A DNA stretch of 64,000 bases from Alcanivorax sp. 24 (GCF_004360225.1 NZ_SNUA01000014.1:1-64000), one strand, 5' to 3'; numbered from the stretch's first letter, positions 29,990 to 41,713 are shown. Notes: generated by a model from the sequence alone, not told the origin. Program-made: numbers and translations.

Positions 29990-30481
29990 CTAGCTGCAGG
30001 TCAGCGGTTTGTTTTGAAGATCGCCGAAGCGCCCCAGGGAGATCTCCCGGCCGGTCTCGCCGGTACGGTCATCGCACACCTCGAAGGTCGCGTCGTTGTC
30101 CACCCGGCCGGAGCGGTCGAACACCAGTTCTGTCACACCGCTGTTTTCCGTGACACTGACGCCTTCTCCGGCGGAAAAGGTCTGGTTCTGCTCAACCGCG
30201 CCAACGCCATAATCCAGCTCCCAGCCGTTGCTCCAGTCCGCCGGCGATCCCAACGGTTTGAGCTTCACGTCACGACGGGCACTCACCGCCTGGGAACGGG
30301 CGGTATTGAGCGCGGTGATCAGATCCGAAGTAGTGGAGCGCAGCGCATTGCTGGCGATGACGTTCTGAAATGACGGCACGGCGATGGCCAGCAGAATGCC
30401 CGCGACCATGATCCCCAACATCAGTTCGATAATGGTGAAACCGCCGTTGTCCCCACGAGTGCCGGCCACGTCTTCCCCCAA
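29990..30481 (-). CDS. fimU: GspH/FimT family minor pilin FimU
   Basis: First gene of the minor pilin operon. A 14-residue leader precedes G-FTIIELMLGIMVAGILLAIAVPSF, with a GspH domain and a C-terminal cysteine pair (FEVCDDR and LTCS-end). Length is 163. I use fimU because it precedes pilV as in P. aeruginosa, but the sequence alone does not separate FimU from FimT. A CRP/Vfr-type palindrome lies 120 bases upstream. Confidence 0.85.
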   Translation of the reverse strand: MGEDVAGTRGDNGGFTIIELMLGIMVAGILLAIAVPSFQNVIASNALRSTTSDLITALNTARSQAVSARRDVKLKPLGSPADWSNGWELDYGVGAVEQNQTFSAGEGVSVTENSGVTELVFDRSGRVDNDATFEVCDDRTGETGREISLGRFGDLQNKPLTCS

Positions 30482-30600
30482 ATAAGTGAACTCGGTGTCG
30501 ACACTCTAGCGATTGCAAAACAGGCGACAAGCACGCTCGGACAAGCGGTAGCCCGCCTGTACCGAACGGCTCGAACACTTGAGGGAATGGGGGTTTTATA

Positions 30601-30616
30601 TGTGATTAAATTCACA
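30601..30616. promoter_or_regulatory. CRP/Vfr-type binding palindrome upstream of the minor pilin operon
   Basis: TGTGATTAAATTCACA matches the CRP core TGTGA-N6-TCACA at all ten specified bases. On the minus strand it is followed within a base by TATAAA (30593-30598 region), a good -10 sequence for the pilin operon. The palindrome would then fill the spacer of that promoter, which would mean repression; activation of a start further down is the alternative. Confidence 0.7.
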
Positions 30617-30698
30617 CAAAAAAAGCGCAAATCTCATTTCAGGCATACCTGTCCTGAGTGTCCGTCAAAGCATCCATGACAGGTTTAAAAAGAGGGTG

Positions 30699-31634
30699 TC
30701 AGGCGCGCAACGCCTTGGGCATGGAAAAGCTGATGTTCTCCTCGCGGCCGGGGATTTCCTCCGCGCTTTCCCCTCCCAGTTCGCGCAACCGGCTGACCAC
30801 CTGATGCACCAGCTCTTCCGGAGCGCTGGCGCCGGCGGTGACGCCAACCGCTTTCTTGCCTTGCAGCCAGGCGGCATCAATCATGGCCGGATCATCCAGA
30901 AGATACGCTTCGGTACCGCAACGTTCCGCCAGTTCCTTCAGACGGTTGGAGTTGGAGCTGTTCACCGAGCCCACCACCAGGACCAGATCGCATTCCAGCG
31001 CTAACTGACGCACCGCGTCCTGGCGGTTGGTGGTGGCGTAGCAGATATCCTCGCGCTTGGGGCCGAGGATATTGGGGAAACGTGCCCGCAAGGCATCAAT
31101 GATGCGGGCGGTGTCGTCCACGCTGAGCGTGGTCTGGGTGACGAACGCCAGATAGTCCGGGTTGGTGACTTCCAGCGTGGCCACGTCGTCTTCGCTTTCC
31201 ACCAGGTACATACGCCCTCCCTTGGAGGTGTCGTACTGCCCCATGGTGCCTTCCACCTCGGGATGGCCGGCGTGGCCGATCAGCACCGCTTCCCGCCCCT
31301 CGCGGGCATAACGGATCACTTCCATATGCACTTTGGTAACCAGCGGACAAGTGGCGTCGAACACCTTCAGGGCCCGCTGCTCGGCCTCTTCCTGTACCAC
31401 CCGGGAGACACCGTGGGCACTGAAAATAACGATGGCGTCGTCCGGCACCTCATGCAGTTCCTCGACGAAGACCGCGCCCCGATCACGCAATCCATCCACC
31501 ACGAAACGGTTGTGGACCACTTCATGGCGCACGTAAACCGGCGGCCCGAACACGTCCAGGGCACGGTTGACGATGGCGATGGCGCGATCGACGCCAGCAC
31601 AGAAACCACGGGGATTGGCGAGACGAATATCCAT
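30699..31634 (-). CDS. ispH: 4-hydroxy-3-methylbut-2-enyl diphosphate reductase
   Basis: The last enzyme of the MEP isoprenoid pathway, an iron-sulfur protein forming IPP and DMAPP. The three cluster cysteines are in GFCAGVDRA (Cys12), DATCPLV and [11 protein letters not shown]; the substrate-binding histidines in RHEVVHN and IGHAGHPE are also visible. Length is 311. I chose the ATG at 31634, which gives [14 protein letters not shown]; upstream codons run into a repeat element. It follows fkpB in the conserved ribF-ileS-lspA-fkpB-ispH order. Confidence 0.96.
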   Translation of the reverse strand: MDIRLANPRGFCAGVDRAIAIVNRALDVFGPPVYVRHEVVHNRFVVDGLRDRGAVFVEELHEVPDDAIVIFSAHGVSRVVQEEAEQRALKVFDATCPLVTKVHMEVIRYAREGREAVLIGHAGHPEVEGTMGQYDTSKGGRMYLVESEDDVATLEVTNPDYLAFVTQTTLSVDDTARIIDALRARFPNILGPKREDICYATTNRQDAVRQLALECDLVLVVGSVNSSNSNRLKELAERCGTEAYLLDDPAMIDAAWLQGKKAVGVTAGASAPEELVHQVVSRLRELGGESAEEIPGREENISFSMPKALRA

Positions 31635-31646
31635 AAGAGCCAGTTT

Positions 31647-31785
31647 ACAGTTGATAGTGGACAGTTGACAGCGTAAGAGACAAGTCGATCCATGCGTTTT
31701 CTGTGGGAGCGTGTTTGCACAGCGGCTAAAGATCACCTGTTTTTGTTTTTTGTCTTTCCGCTGTCAACTGTCCACTATCAACTGT
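31647..31785. repeat. Palindromic repeat element with 27-bp arms between fkpB and ispH
   Basis: The 27 bases at 31647-31673 are the exact reverse complement of those at 31759-31785, with an 85-base centre. The arms are themselves built from CAGTTGA / ACAGTTGACAG iterations, and similarity continues imperfectly past the arms. The right arm contains the fkpB stop codon. The centre holds GTGGGAGCGTGTTTGC, resembling Pseudomonas REP cores. No coding capacity is seen. Confidence 0.85.
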
Positions 31786-32255
31786 CAACTCAGTTTCACT
31801 GTTTGTTCCGGAGCATCGTGCTCGACACGGACGATCTCGACCTCAAAGGTCAGTTCGCGACCGGCCAGGGGATGGTTGAAATCCACCGTCACCCATTGCT
31901 CATCCAGGGCGCTGACCACGCCGGGCAGCTCGGCGCCGGCGGCGTCGGCGAAGTTCATCACCGTGCCTACTTCCATGCCATCGGGAGCGGCAAAAGTGTC
32001 ACGGCGGAAATGCTGCACATTCTGCTCGTTGTACTCGCCAAACCCCGACTGGGCATCGATGAAGACACTGCGCCGGTCTCCGGCTTTGAGGCCGAGAATG
32101 GCACGCTCGAAACCAGGCAACAAGGAGCCATCACCCCAGACAAAAGTAGCCGGCTCACCACCGAAAGTGCTGTCCATCTCCGTGCCGTCCATCAAGCGCA
32201 CGGCGAAATGCAGGGTGATGCGGGTTTGCGGCCCGACGCGCAACTCATCGTTCAT
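31785..32255 (-). CDS. fkpB: FKBP-type peptidyl-prolyl isomerase, SlpA-like
   Basis: A proline isomerase with the insert-in-flap architecture: residues 1-70 and the C-terminal strands form FKBP, and the insert (around GEYNEQNVQHFRRDTF) is the chaperone-like domain. Conserved elements are GTEMDSTFGGEPATFVWGDGSLLPGFERAILGLKAGD. Length is 156. The ATG at 32255 overlaps lspA by 11 bases and has GGGAGG upstream; a GTG three codons earlier is too close to that site. Confidence 0.92.
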   Translation of the reverse strand: MNDELRVGPQTRITLHFAVRLMDGTEMDSTFGGEPATFVWGDGSLLPGFERAILGLKAGDRRSVFIDAQSGFGEYNEQNVQHFRRDTFAAPDGMEVGTVMNFADAAGAELPGVVSALDEQWVTVDFNHPLAGRELTFEVEIVRVEHDAPEQTVKLS

Positions 32256-32790
32256 GGCGGCCACGCCCTCCCAGGATCATGTCGAGAATGATCAGGCCGG
32301 CACCGATGGTGATGGCGGTATCGGCCAGATTGAACGCAGGAAAGTGCCAGCCAGCCCAATGGAAATCGAGGAAATCCACCACATGGCCCAGCACGATCCG
32401 GTCATACAGGTTACCCAGGGCTCCGGCCAGAATCAGGGCCAGCCCCGCGCCTTGCAAACGCTCATCGCGAAGCCGCGCCAGCCAGACCAGGATCAACACG
32501 GACGCACCCAGCGCCACCAACGTGAAGAACCAGCGCTGCCAGCCACCGGCCTCGGCCAGAAAGCTGAAGGCGGCGCCGGTATTGTAGGCCAGGGTGAGAT
32601 TAAAGAACGGCAGCACTTCCAACCGTTCGAACAAATCGAAACGAGCCACGACCATGTGCTTGGTGATCTGGTCCAGAACGATCGCCAGAGCGCTCAGCCA
32701 GAGCCAGCCGAGCTGGCCCGGCAGTCCCCTGGTGCTGGCTTTCGTCATGCTCGCGCTATTCGTATCGCGCCCGCCGCCGGCCTCATGCAT
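32245..32790 (-). CDS. lspA: Prolipoprotein signal peptidase (SPase II)
   Basis: An inner-membrane aspartyl protease that cleaves lipoprotein signal peptides, needed here for proteins such as BamD. Four hydrophobic helices are visible, and the two catalytic aspartates are in GNLYDRI and FNLADTAI. Length is 181. I chose the ATG at 32790, which has GAGGAG 7 bases upstream and overlaps the ileS stop by 8 bases; an ATG at 32748 (MTKASTRG) would remove a non-conserved tail. Confidence 0.95.
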   Translation of the reverse strand: MHEAGGGRDTNSASMTKASTRGLPGQLGWLWLSALAIVLDQITKHMVVARFDLFERLEVLPFFNLTLAYNTGAAFSFLAEAGGWQRWFFTLVALGASVLILVWLARLRDERLQGAGLALILAGALGNLYDRIVLGHVVDFLDFHWAGWHFPAFNLADTAITIGAGLIILDMILGGRGRHER

Positions 32791-35599
32791 AGCAACGCTC
32801 CTCGCCGGAACCATCCACGTTGCTGATGCAACGGCCACACAGTTCCGGATGTTCGGCGTGGCTGCCCACATCCTCACGGTGATGCCAGCAACGGGCGCAT
32901 TTACTGTGGGCGGACGCCACCACCTGTACTTTGAGCCCCTCCACCGCACTGGCCTCGAGCCCTTCCGGCGCTTCCGACAGGGGCTTGAGGGTGGCGGTGG
33001 AGGTGATGGTGACGAAGCGCAGCTCTTCGCCCAGTTGCTCCAGCAATGCCCGCAGTTCCGGAGTGACGAACAGCGTGGCTTCGGCGGCCAGGTTGGCGCG
33101 CAGTTCCTTGCGGTTGCGCGCCTCCTCAATGGCTTTGTTCACCGCCTGTTTGACCGCCTGGACCTGTTCCCAGAACGCCATACCCATGGCCTCGTCGCCG
33201 GCCAGGGGGAACAGTCCCTCGAACCAGGTGGTGAGGAATACGGATTCGGGACGACCCTCGCCGGGCAGGTGCTCGAAAATCTCCTCGGCGGTGAAGCTGA
33301 GGATCGGTGCCATCCAACGCACCAGCGCCTGGGCGATCAGATAAAGCGCGCTCTGGCAGGAGCGGCGCGCCACCGAATCTTCCCGGGTGGTGTATTGGCG
33401 GTCCTTGATGATATCCAGATAAAAACCGCCCAGTTCCAGCGCGCAGAAATGATGCAGACGCTGATAGACCAGGTGGAATTGGTAGCTTTCGTACAGTTCA
33501 CGCAGTTCATCCTGCAGCTGCGCGGTGCGGGCCACGGCCCAGCGATCCAGCGCCAGCATGTCCTCCGCCGCCACTTGATGCCGGGACGGGTCGAAACCGT
33601 TCAGGTTGGAGAGCAGGAACCTCGCAGTATTGCGAATCCGCCGGTAGCTGTCCGCCACTTGCTTGAAGATGGTTTTGGAGACCGTCATCTCACCGCGATA
33701 ATCGGTGGAGGCGATCCACAAGCGCAGGATGTCGGCGCCCAGATCGTTCCAGACCTCCTGGGGCGCGATCACGTTGCCCAGGGACTTGGACATTTTCCGA
33801 CCCTGCTCGTCCACGGTGAAGCCGTGGGTAAGCACGCCCTTGTAGGGGGCCTTGCCACGCATGGCGACACCAGTGAGCAGCGAGGACTGGAACCAGCCGC
33901 GATGCTGATCCGAGCCTTCCAGGTACAGGTCCGCCGGCACCGTCAGTTCCGGGCGCTGCTCCAGCACCGAGAAATGGGTGGTGCCGGAATCGAACCAGAC
34001 GTCCAGGACGTCGGTGACCTTGGTATAACGTTCAGCGTCCTCACCGAGCAACTCCGCCGGGTCCAGCTCGAACCACGCCTCGATACCGCGCTGTTCCACC
34101 CGCTTCGCTACCTCTTCGATCAGACGCGGCGTTTCCGGATGTGGCTCCGAGGTATCGCGGTCCACGAACAAAGCGATCGGCACCCCCCAGGTCCGTTGCC
34201 GGGAAATGCACCAATCCGGGCGGTCACGCAGCATGCCCTCGATACGAGCCTTGCCCCAGTCAGGGATCCACTGCACCCGATCCACCTCGGCACGGGCCTG
34301 CTCCAGCAGATCGCCTTTTTCCATGGCGATGAACCATTGCGCGGTGCTGCGGAAAATGATCGGCGTCTTGTGGCGCCAGCAATGCGGGTAGCTGTGTGTA
34401 ATGGTCTGCAAGGCCATTAATGCATCGGCGGCTTCCAGCGCCTCGATCACCGGACCGTTGGCCTTGTTCACATGCAAACCGCCAACCACCGGCAGATCGG
34501 CGCGGAACACGCCGTTGTCCTGCACTGGAGAGTCCACTTCCAGGCCATAACGCTGGCCCACCAGGAAGTCGTCCTCACCGTGTCCTGGCGCGGTATGCAC
34601 ACAGCCGGTACCGGCGTCGGTGGTGACGTGCTCGCCGAGCACCACCGGCACCTGGCGGTCCAGGAACGGATGCGCCAGCACCAGGTTTTCCAGCACTTGT
34701 CCCTGGAACACCGCGGAGCGGATCACATCCTGCAAATCAAAGCGTTCGATCACCGCGTCGGCCAGAGCCTCGGCCACCACCAACTGACGGTGTTTGCCAT
34801 TCTGGGTGCCGTCCAGCAACACGTATTCCAGCTCCGGATGCACCGCCACCGCCTGGTTGGCGGGCAACGTCCAGGGCGTGGTGGTCCAGATCACCAGAGC
34901 CGGTTGCTCCGCCGGTACACCAGAGCGGGCGGTGAAGTCCGCCGGGTCCACCACGGCGAAGGCGACGTCGATGGCCGGAGACTTTTTGTCCTGGTATTCC
35001 ACTTCCGCTTCCGCCAACGCGGAAGCGCAGTCCAGACACCAGTGCACCGGCTTGAAGCCCTTGGTAAGCAGTCCCTTGTCGACGATCTTGCCGAGCGCGC
35101 GAATGATGTTCGCCTCGGTGCCGTAGTTCATGGTCAGATAGGGATGTTCCCAGTCCCCGAACACACCAAGACGGATGAAATCCGCTTTCTGCAGTTCCAG
35201 TTGCTCGGCGGCGTAGGCCCGGCATTCCTCACGGAAGGTGCGCGCGTCCACCTTATGGCCGGCCTTGCCCACCTTCTGCTCCACCTTGTGTTCGATGGGC
35301 AGCCCGTGGCAGTCCCAGCCCGGCACATAGGGCGCGTCGAAGCCCTCGAAACCGCGCGCCTTGACGATGATGTCCTTGAGCACCTTGTTGATGGAGTGGC
35401 CGATATGAATCACGCCATTGGCGTAGGGAGGACCATCATGCAACACGAACTTGGGCCGGCCTGCGGCGGCGGCCCGCATCTTGCGATACAGGTTAATTCG
35501 ACCCCACTGCTCCAGTCGCCGGGGTTCGCGCTGGGCCAGACCCGCCTTCATGGGGAAGTCGGTGTGGGGAAGATTCAGTGTCGCCTTGTAGTCGGTCAT
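32783..35599 (-). CDS. ileS: Isoleucyl-tRNA synthetase
   Basis: Class I aminoacyl-tRNA synthetase charging tRNA-Ile. The ATP-binding signatures are HIGH (in [12 protein letters not shown]) and KMSKS ([11 protein letters not shown]). An editing domain follows the first half, and the C-terminal zinc site [24 protein letters not shown] is complete. Length (938) is that of the eubacterial mupirocin-sensitive type. The ATG overlaps the ribF stop by four bases. Confidence 0.98.
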   Translation of the reverse strand: MTDYKATLNLPHTDFPMKAGLAQREPRRLEQWGRINLYRKMRAAAAGRPKFVLHDGPPYANGVIHIGHSINKVLKDIIVKARGFEGFDAPYVPGWDCHGLPIEHKVEQKVGKAGHKVDARTFREECRAYAAEQLELQKADFIRLGVFGDWEHPYLTMNYGTEANIIRALGKIVDKGLLTKGFKPVHWCLDCASALAEAEVEYQDKKSPAIDVAFAVVDPADFTARSGVPAEQPALVIWTTTPWTLPANQAVAVHPELEYVLLDGTQNGKHRQLVVAEALADAVIERFDLQDVIRSAVFQGQVLENLVLAHPFLDRQVPVVLGEHVTTDAGTGCVHTAPGHGEDDFLVGQRYGLEVDSPVQDNGVFRADLPVVGGLHVNKANGPVIEALEAADALMALQTITHSYPHCWRHKTPIIFRSTAQWFIAMEKGDLLEQARAEVDRVQWIPDWGKARIEGMLRDRPDWCISRQRTWGVPIALFVDRDTSEPHPETPRLIEEVAKRVEQRGIEAWFELDPAELLGEDAERYTKVTDVLDVWFDSGTTHFSVLEQRPELTVPADLYLEGSDQHRGWFQSSLLTGVAMRGKAPYKGVLTHGFTVDEQGRKMSKSLGNVIAPQEVWNDLGADILRLWIASTDYRGEMTVSKTIFKQVADSYRRIRNTARFLLSNLNGFDPSRHQVAAEDMLALDRWAVARTAQLQDELRELYESYQFHLVYQRLHHFCALELGGFYLDIIKDRQYTTREDSVARRSCQSALYLIAQALVRWMAPILSFTAEEIFEHLPGEGRPESVFLTTWFEGLFPLAGDEAMGMAFWEQVQAVKQAVNKAIEEARNRKELRANLAAEATLFVTPELRALLEQLGEELRFVTITSTATLKPLSEAPEGLEASAVEGLKVQVVASAHSKCARCWHHREDVGSHAEHPELCGRCISNVDGSGEERCYA

Positions 35600-36528
35600 G
35601 ATGTCCCTTGGAAATAGGTTTCGACTTGTTGCACATCCCGCTGAATCGCGGCTTTCAGTTCATCCAGACTGGCGAACCTCTCCTCCGGGCGCACGAAGTG
35701 GTGAAAGTGCACCGTCAGGTGAGCGCCATACAGATCCCCCTGGAAATCCAGCAGATGGACCTCCAGGCGGTTTTCCACGCCGTTGACCGTGGGCCGGGTC
35801 CCCACGTTGGCCGCTCCGGTCTGCCCCTCGAGACCCGCCCCGTCCACCGTCACGGCATAAATGCCCTGCACTGGCGGAACCTGCCGCTTGAGCGCCAGAT
35901 TCACCGTGGGCAGTTGCAGCGTCCGGCCGATCTTGTCGCCGTGGCGGACCCGGCCGCTGATATCGTAGGGGCGACCCAGCAGTTGCTCCACCAGGGCGAA
36001 GTCGCCGGCCGCCAGCGCCGATCGCACCCGGGTGCTGGAGACCCGCTCACCGGTCATCTGGCAGGTGGCGGTGTCGCGGACCTGGAAGCCAAAGCGTTCG
36101 CCGGCCTGTTCCAGATAGGCGAAGTCCCCCAGCCGGCCACGGCCGAAGCGAAAATCATCCCCGACCACCAGATACTCGACGGCGAGGCCGTCGACCAGGA
36201 TGTCACGGACGAATTGTTCAGCTTCCAGGTTACGGAAGGCGTCATTGAAACGCACGCACAGCACCTGATCGACGCCGTAACGGGCCAGGGTAATCAGCTT
36301 GTCCCGCAGGTTCATCAGACGGGCCGGGGCCTGGTCACCGAGGAAAAACTCCTGCGGCTGCGGCTCGAACAACATCACCGTGGCCAGGGCGCCACGGGCC
36401 CGGGCCTCGGCCACCACTTTATCCAGGATGCGCTGATGCCCACGGTGCACACCATCGAAATTGCCGATAGTGGCCACACAGCCACGATGGGCCGGCCTTA
36501 AATTGTGCACGCCACGAATCAGTCGCAT
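35596..36528 (-). CDS. ribF: Bifunctional riboflavin kinase / FAD synthetase
   Basis: The enzyme makes FMN and FAD from riboflavin. The N-terminal adenylyltransferase domain carries [11 protein letters not shown] (residues 22-32) and the SSTRVRSAL motif; the C-terminal kinase domain carries [26 protein letters not shown]. Length is 310. The ATG at 36528 matches the family start [10 protein letters not shown]. It heads the ribF-ileS-lspA-fkpB-ispH cluster. Confidence 0.95.
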   Translation of the reverse strand: MRLIRGVHNLRPAHRGCVATIGNFDGVHRGHQRILDKVVAEARARGALATVMLFEPQPQEFFLGDQAPARLMNLRDKLITLARYGVDQVLCVRFNDAFRNLEAEQFVRDILVDGLAVEYLVVGDDFRFGRGRLGDFAYLEQAGERFGFQVRDTATCQMTGERVSSTRVRSALAAGDFALVEQLLGRPYDISGRVRHGDKIGRTLQLPTVNLALKRQVPPVQGIYAVTVDGAGLEGQTGAANVGTRPTVNGVENRLEVHLLDFQGDLYGAHLTVHFHHFVRPEERFASLDELKAAIQRDVQQVETYFQGTS

Positions 36529-36603
36529 TCGGTCCTCACTGCCCGCCCCCGCCGGCGGCCCATCGGCCATGCCCCAGAGGTAAAAGAGGGCAGATTATAG
36601 GAA

Positions 36604-38190
36604 TCATCGGCGCAAGTGGCGAGGCCTGAGGCCAAGAACCAGCAGCACCAGGCCATAAACCGCCAACCCGGCCACCACCACCAGCGCCAGCCAGCCCGCT
36701 CTTTCACCAACCCCACCGACCAGCCAGACGCCGGCGTGCCGCGCCAGCAGCCCGGTCACCGCCGCCATGGCCAGCCCCGCCACCAGCATCCGCACCCAGT
36801 GCCACCCCCACCCCTTGCCGGGGCGGTACACGCCGGAGCGGCGCAGCCCGAAGTACAGCAGGCCGGCATTCAGCCAGGCGGACAGCGCCGTGGCCAGGGC
36901 CAGGCCGGCATGCTGCAAGTGCCAGACCAGCGCCAGATTGAAGACCATGTTGGCGATCATGGCGATGATGCCAATCTTGACCGGGGTGCGGGTATCCTGC
37001 CGGGCGAAATAACCCGGTGCCAGAATTTTGATCAACATGAAGGCCGCCAATCCCAGACTGTAGGCGCGCAACGACCGCGCCGCCATCTCCACGTCCCGAA
37101 CACCGAATTCACCGTGCCGGAACAGGGTGGACAACAGCGGCTCGGCCAGCACCGCCAAGGCCAGGGCCGCCGGGACACCCACCAGCAGCACCAGGCGCAA
37201 CGCCCAATCCAGAGTGCGTGAAAAGGCCTCGGAGGAGGCGGAAGCATGCTTGGCGGACAGACTGGGCAGAATCACAGTGCCAATGGCGATGGCCAGCACT
37301 CCCAGCGGCAGTTCCACCAGCCGGTCGGAGTAATACAGCCAGGTCACCGAACCGGTCTGCAGCAATGACGCCAGCACCGTATCCAGCAGCAGGTTGATCT
37401 GGCTGACCGACACTCCGAACAGGGCGGGCGCCATCAGCGCCAGGATGCGTCGCACTCCGGGATCACGCCAACCCATGCGCGGCACCGGCAGCAAGTGCAG
37501 CCGGGCCAGGAAAGGCAGTTGGAATAACAGTTGGACGACCCCGGCGGCCAGCACGCCCCAGGCCAGCGCCACCGCCATCCGCCCCTCGGCGAAATGAGGC
37601 GCCAGGAACAGGGCACTGCCGATCAGACACAGATTCAACAATACCGGAGTAAAGGCCGGCACCGCGAACCGGCTCCAGGTGTTCAACAAGGCCCCGGCAA
37701 AGGCGGTGAGTGCGATAAAGAACAAGTACGGGAAAGTCAGCCGCAGCATCTCCACCGCCAGCGCCCGCTTGTGGGGGTCGTCGCCGAAACCCGGGGCGAA
37801 CAGCCAGATCAGCAGCGGCGCCCCCACCACCCCGATCGACGTCACCAACGCCAGGGTGCCGCCGAGAGTACCGGCCACCCGATCGATCAGCGCTTTGCTG
37901 GCGGCGGCGCTGCCACGCTCTTTATATTCGCTGAGCACGGGCACGAAAGCCTGATTGAAGGCCCCTTCGGCGAACAGCCGGCGCAGGAAATTGGGAATCC
38001 GGAAGGCCACGAAAAACGCGTCGGTGCCAGCGGAGGAACCCAGCAGACGGGCCAGCACCACGTCCCGAACCAGCCCCAGCACCCGGGAGAGCATGGTCAT
38101 GGCGCTGACCACCACGGTGGACGCCAGCAAACCGCCCTGTTTGCCCGGTTCAGGCGCGCCGGTTTCGCCTTGATCCGCCCGTTGCTCCAT
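36604..38190 (-). CDS. murJ: Lipid II flippase MurJ (MviN)
   Basis: A 14-helix MOP-superfamily transporter that flips lipid II across the inner membrane for peptidoglycan synthesis. The N-terminal segment MTMLSRVLGLVRDVVLARLLG and FFVAFRIPNFLRRLFAEGAFNQAFVPVL carry the conserved arginines of the central cavity. Length (528) is normal; the first 22 residues are a polar extension. GGGGAG precedes the ATG. It is divergent from rpsT. Confidence 0.96.
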   Translation of the reverse strand: MEQRADQGETGAPEPGKQGGLLASTVVVSAMTMLSRVLGLVRDVVLARLLGSSAGTDAFFVAFRIPNFLRRLFAEGAFNQAFVPVLSEYKERGSAAASKALIDRVAGTLGGTLALVTSIGVVGAPLLIWLFAPGFGDDPHKRALAVEMLRLTFPYLFFIALTAFAGALLNTWSRFAVPAFTPVLLNLCLIGSALFLAPHFAEGRMAVALAWGVLAAGVVQLLFQLPFLARLHLLPVPRMGWRDPGVRRILALMAPALFGVSVSQINLLLDTVLASLLQTGSVTWLYYSDRLVELPLGVLAIAIGTVILPSLSAKHASASSEAFSRTLDWALRLVLLVGVPAALALAVLAEPLLSTLFRHGEFGVRDVEMAARSLRAYSLGLAAFMLIKILAPGYFARQDTRTPVKIGIIAMIANMVFNLALVWHLQHAGLALATALSAWLNAGLLYFGLRRSGVYRPGKGWGWHWVRMLVAGLAMAAVTGLLARHAGVWLVGGVGERAGWLALVVVAGLAVYGLVLLVLGLRPRHLRR

Positions 38191-38365
38191 TCATGGTCTC
38201 CCCATTCGCTGGCACACTTACACGCCGATTCGCTGCCAAGGCAGCTTCCCACAGCCACTTCGCAGTTCCCGCCGCGGGCAGATGTCCGGGGAAGCCGTTG
38301 GAACCATCCGGCCTCCCCAAAGCCGGGCAAGCGTAGCGAATGCACCGCCGGGGCGCCAGTTCCCA

Positions 38366-38394
38366 TTGACAAGCGCGTTTCGGATAGGCATAGT
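38366..38394 (+). promoter_or_regulatory. Promoter of rpsT
   Basis: A perfect -35 TTGACA (38366-38371), a 17-base spacer and CATAGT (38389-38394). It leaves a leader of about 85 bases before the rpsT TTG. The rest of the 295-base murJ-rpsT interval shows nothing recognisable. Confidence 0.75.
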
Positions 38395-38485
38395 TGCGCG
38401 TCTTTAAAACCCATGGCCGCTTGCAGCCACGGGCAGTACCGAATACAGACTGAATACAGACTACCGATTTTATAGGAGCAGGACC

Positions 38486-38755
38486 TTGGCTAACTCACCG
38501 CAAGCACGCAAGCGTGCGCGTCAGGCGGAAAAGCGTCGTCAGCATAACGCAGCGATGCGTTCCATGGTGCGCACCTACCTGAAAAAGGTGAACGCGGCCA
38601 TTGCCTCCGGCGACCAAGGCGCCGCTCAGGAAGCTTACAAAACGGCGACCTCCGTGCTGGACAAGGCCACCCGCAAGGGTAAGTTTCACGCCAACAAGGC
38701 CGCTCGCCACAAGAGCCGCCTGAACGCCAAGATCAAGGCCATGTCCGCCGCCTGA
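38486..38755 (+). CDS. rpsT: 30S ribosomal protein S20
   Basis: Small basic 16S rRNA-binding protein, 89 residues, [21 protein letters not shown] at the start and the conserved [16 protein letters not shown] near the end. Translation starts at a TTG with AGGAG upstream; no in-frame ATG or GTG fits. E. coli rpsT also uses UUG, which is part of its translational autoregulation, so the rare start is likely functional. Confidence 0.97.
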   Translation: MANSPQARKRARQAEKRRQHNAAMRSMVRTYLKKVNAAIASGDQGAAQEAYKTATSVLDKATRKGKFHANKAARHKSRLNAKIKAMSAA

Positions 38756-38770
38756 ATCTAGCGTTCCACG

Positions 38771-38798
38771 AAAAAAACCGGCTTCGGCCGGTTTTTTT
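38771..38798. terminator. Bidirectional terminator between rpsT and proB
   Basis: Seven A, CCGGC-TTCG-GCCGG, seven T. The tetraloop hairpin has a T tract in both directions and can serve rpsT and the convergent proB. Confidence 0.92.
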
Positions 38799-38881
38799 AT
38801 GTCCGCCATCCAGGGCCGCCACCCCGCGAGCCGTTACAGAGCGCAGCGCCCGCCCCTATAAGGCCAACATGGCCACGCCCC

Positions 38882-39994
38882 CTATCCGAACACCACCATA
38901 TTATCCCGGTGCACCAGTTCTTCTTCGTTCATATAGCCGAGCACCCCGGCGATTTCCGAGCTTTTCTTGCGACAAATCCGGCGCGCGTCGGCGGCATCAT
39001 AGTTGACCAGCCCGCAAGCCACCCGCTCCCCCTGCTCATTCTCGCAGACCACCATCTCACCACGGGAAAACTGCCCGAACACATCCACCACTCCCACCGG
39101 CAATAAACTCGACCCCGCCTGCCGCAGGCGGCGCACGGCGCCCTCGTCGAGCACCAGCCGCCCACGCATGCGCAAGTGCCCGGCCAGCCACTGTTTGCGG
39201 GCATTCAACGGCGAGGTATCCGGCATCAGCGTGGTACCGGGTGCCTGCCCGGCCCCCAGTTCCCCAATCACATCAGGACTGCGTCCGGAAGCGATGGTGG
39301 TAATGGTGCCAGAGCGGGCCGCCAGTCGCGCCGCCCGCACCTTGGTGGCCATGCCGCCCCGCCCCAGCCCGGAACCGCCGCCGCCCGCCATACCAACAAT
39401 GGCGGGGTCCGAGGCGCGGGCCTCGCGGATCAGTTTGGCATCCGGTTTTTGCCTGGGGTCGGCGTCATAAAGGCCCTCCTGGTCAGTGAGGATCACCAGG
39501 CGCTCCGCCTCCACCAGATTGGCCACCAGCGCCGCCAGGGTGTCATTGTCACCAAAGCGGAATTCGTCGGTGACCACGGTATCGTTCTCATTCACCACCG
39601 GCACCACCGACAGCCCCAGCAGGGTCAGCAGAGTGGCGCGAGCATTCAGGTAACGCTTGCGATCGGACAAATCATCATGAGTTAGCAGCACCTGGGCGGT
39701 ATGCCAGTCATGGCGGCGAAAACAGGCCTCCCAAGCCCGCACCAGCCCCATCTGACCCACCGCGGCGGCGGCCTGCAACTCATGAATGGACTCGGGCCGG
39801 CGCTGCCAGCCCAGCCGGGTCATTCCTTCGGCGACGGCACCGGAGGACACCACCACCAGGTCGACCTCCTGCTGGTCCATGAGCCGCACCAGGCGATCCA
39901 CCCACTGCTGCATCAGCTGCCGGTCCAGGCCCTTGCCATCATTGGTCAGCAGGGCGCTGCCGATTTTCACTACCCAACGTGCGCGTCGCGCCAT
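38882..39994 (-). CDS. proB: Glutamate 5-kinase
   Basis: First enzyme of proline synthesis, feedback inhibited by proline. An amino acid kinase domain ([11 protein letters not shown] at the start, [32 protein letters not shown]) is followed by a C-terminal PUA domain (about 275-360). Length (370) is standard. proA is not in the window. The gene lies 44 bases after obgE, as in Pseudomonas. Confidence 0.96.
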   Translation of the reverse strand: MARRARWVVKIGSALLTNDGKGLDRQLMQQWVDRLVRLMDQQEVDLVVVSSGAVAEGMTRLGWQRRPESIHELQAAAAVGQMGLVRAWEACFRRHDWHTAQVLLTHDDLSDRKRYLNARATLLTLLGLSVVPVVNENDTVVTDEFRFGDNDTLAALVANLVEAERLVILTDQEGLYDADPRQKPDAKLIREARASDPAIVGMAGGGGSGLGRGGMATKVRAARLAARSGTITTIASGRSPDVIGELGAGQAPGTTLMPDTSPLNARKQWLAGHLRMRGRLVLDEGAVRRLRQAGSSLLPVGVVDVFGQFSRGEMVVCENEQGERVACGLVNYDAADARRICRKKSSEIAGVLGYMNEEELVHRDNMVVFG

Positions 39995-40038
39995 GGTGCA
40001 CCGTCTTCCTTTAAGAGCCTGCTTACGAGGTCGCGGCC

Positions 40039-41253
<1,215 letters not shown>

Positions 41254-41398
41254 TTAGCGCGAGGCGCGGGGTAAGTTCACCGCTGCGACGGTCCGCAAGG
41301 TGATATCCATGGACGGCGGGTAACAAAAACTCGTCGGGAACGATTTTGACATTACGATAGCAATGACCCAAAGGATGGCCGCCATGGACGGTACTCAC

Positions 41399-41434
41399 AA
41401 AAAACCCCGCGGGAGTGAACCTCGCGGGGTTTTT
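41399..41434. terminator. Terminator after rplU-rpmA
   Basis: AAAAACCCCGCG (41400-41411) pairs with CGCGGGGTTTTT (41423-41434). On the minus strand it follows the rpmA stop by about 18 bases and ends in a run of T. Confidence 0.9.
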
Positions 41435-41452
41435 CAGGCCGATCCGCGGGGA

Positions 41453-41713
41453 TCAGGCGACCGGTTCGATCACCACATATTTGCGGTTATTCGGGCCTTT
41501 CACCTGAAACTTAACGCGGCCTTCGGCCTTCGCGAAGATGGTGTGATCTTTACCGATACCGGCGTTCACACCAGCATGAAAGCGGGTGCCACGCTGACGA
41601 ACGATGATTTCGCCCGCCTGAACCAGCTGGCCACCATAGCGCTTCACGCCAAGGCGTTTGCTTTCGGAATCGCGACCGTTACGAGTACTACCACCGGCTT
41701 TTTTATGTGCCAT
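41453..41713 (-). CDS. rpmA: 50S ribosomal protein L27
   Basis: 86 residues beginning [20 protein letters not shown], the conserved N-terminus that reaches the peptidyl transferase centre. There is no N-terminal cleavage extension as found in Firmicutes. It follows rplU by 27 bases in one transcript. Confidence 0.98.
   Translation of the reverse strand: MAHKKAGGSTRNGRDSESKRLGVKRYGGQLVQAGEIIVRQRGTRFHAGVNAGIGKDHTIFAKAEGRVKFQVKGPNNRKYVVIEPVA

Noticed and set aside
31703-31725. Pseudomonas-type REP sequence
   Set aside because: GTGGGAGCGTGTTTGC resembles the core but occurs once and lacks a proper hairpin partner.
32594-34420. 608-codon open frame on the plus strand
   Set aside because: Antisense to ileS; composition is that of a shadow frame.
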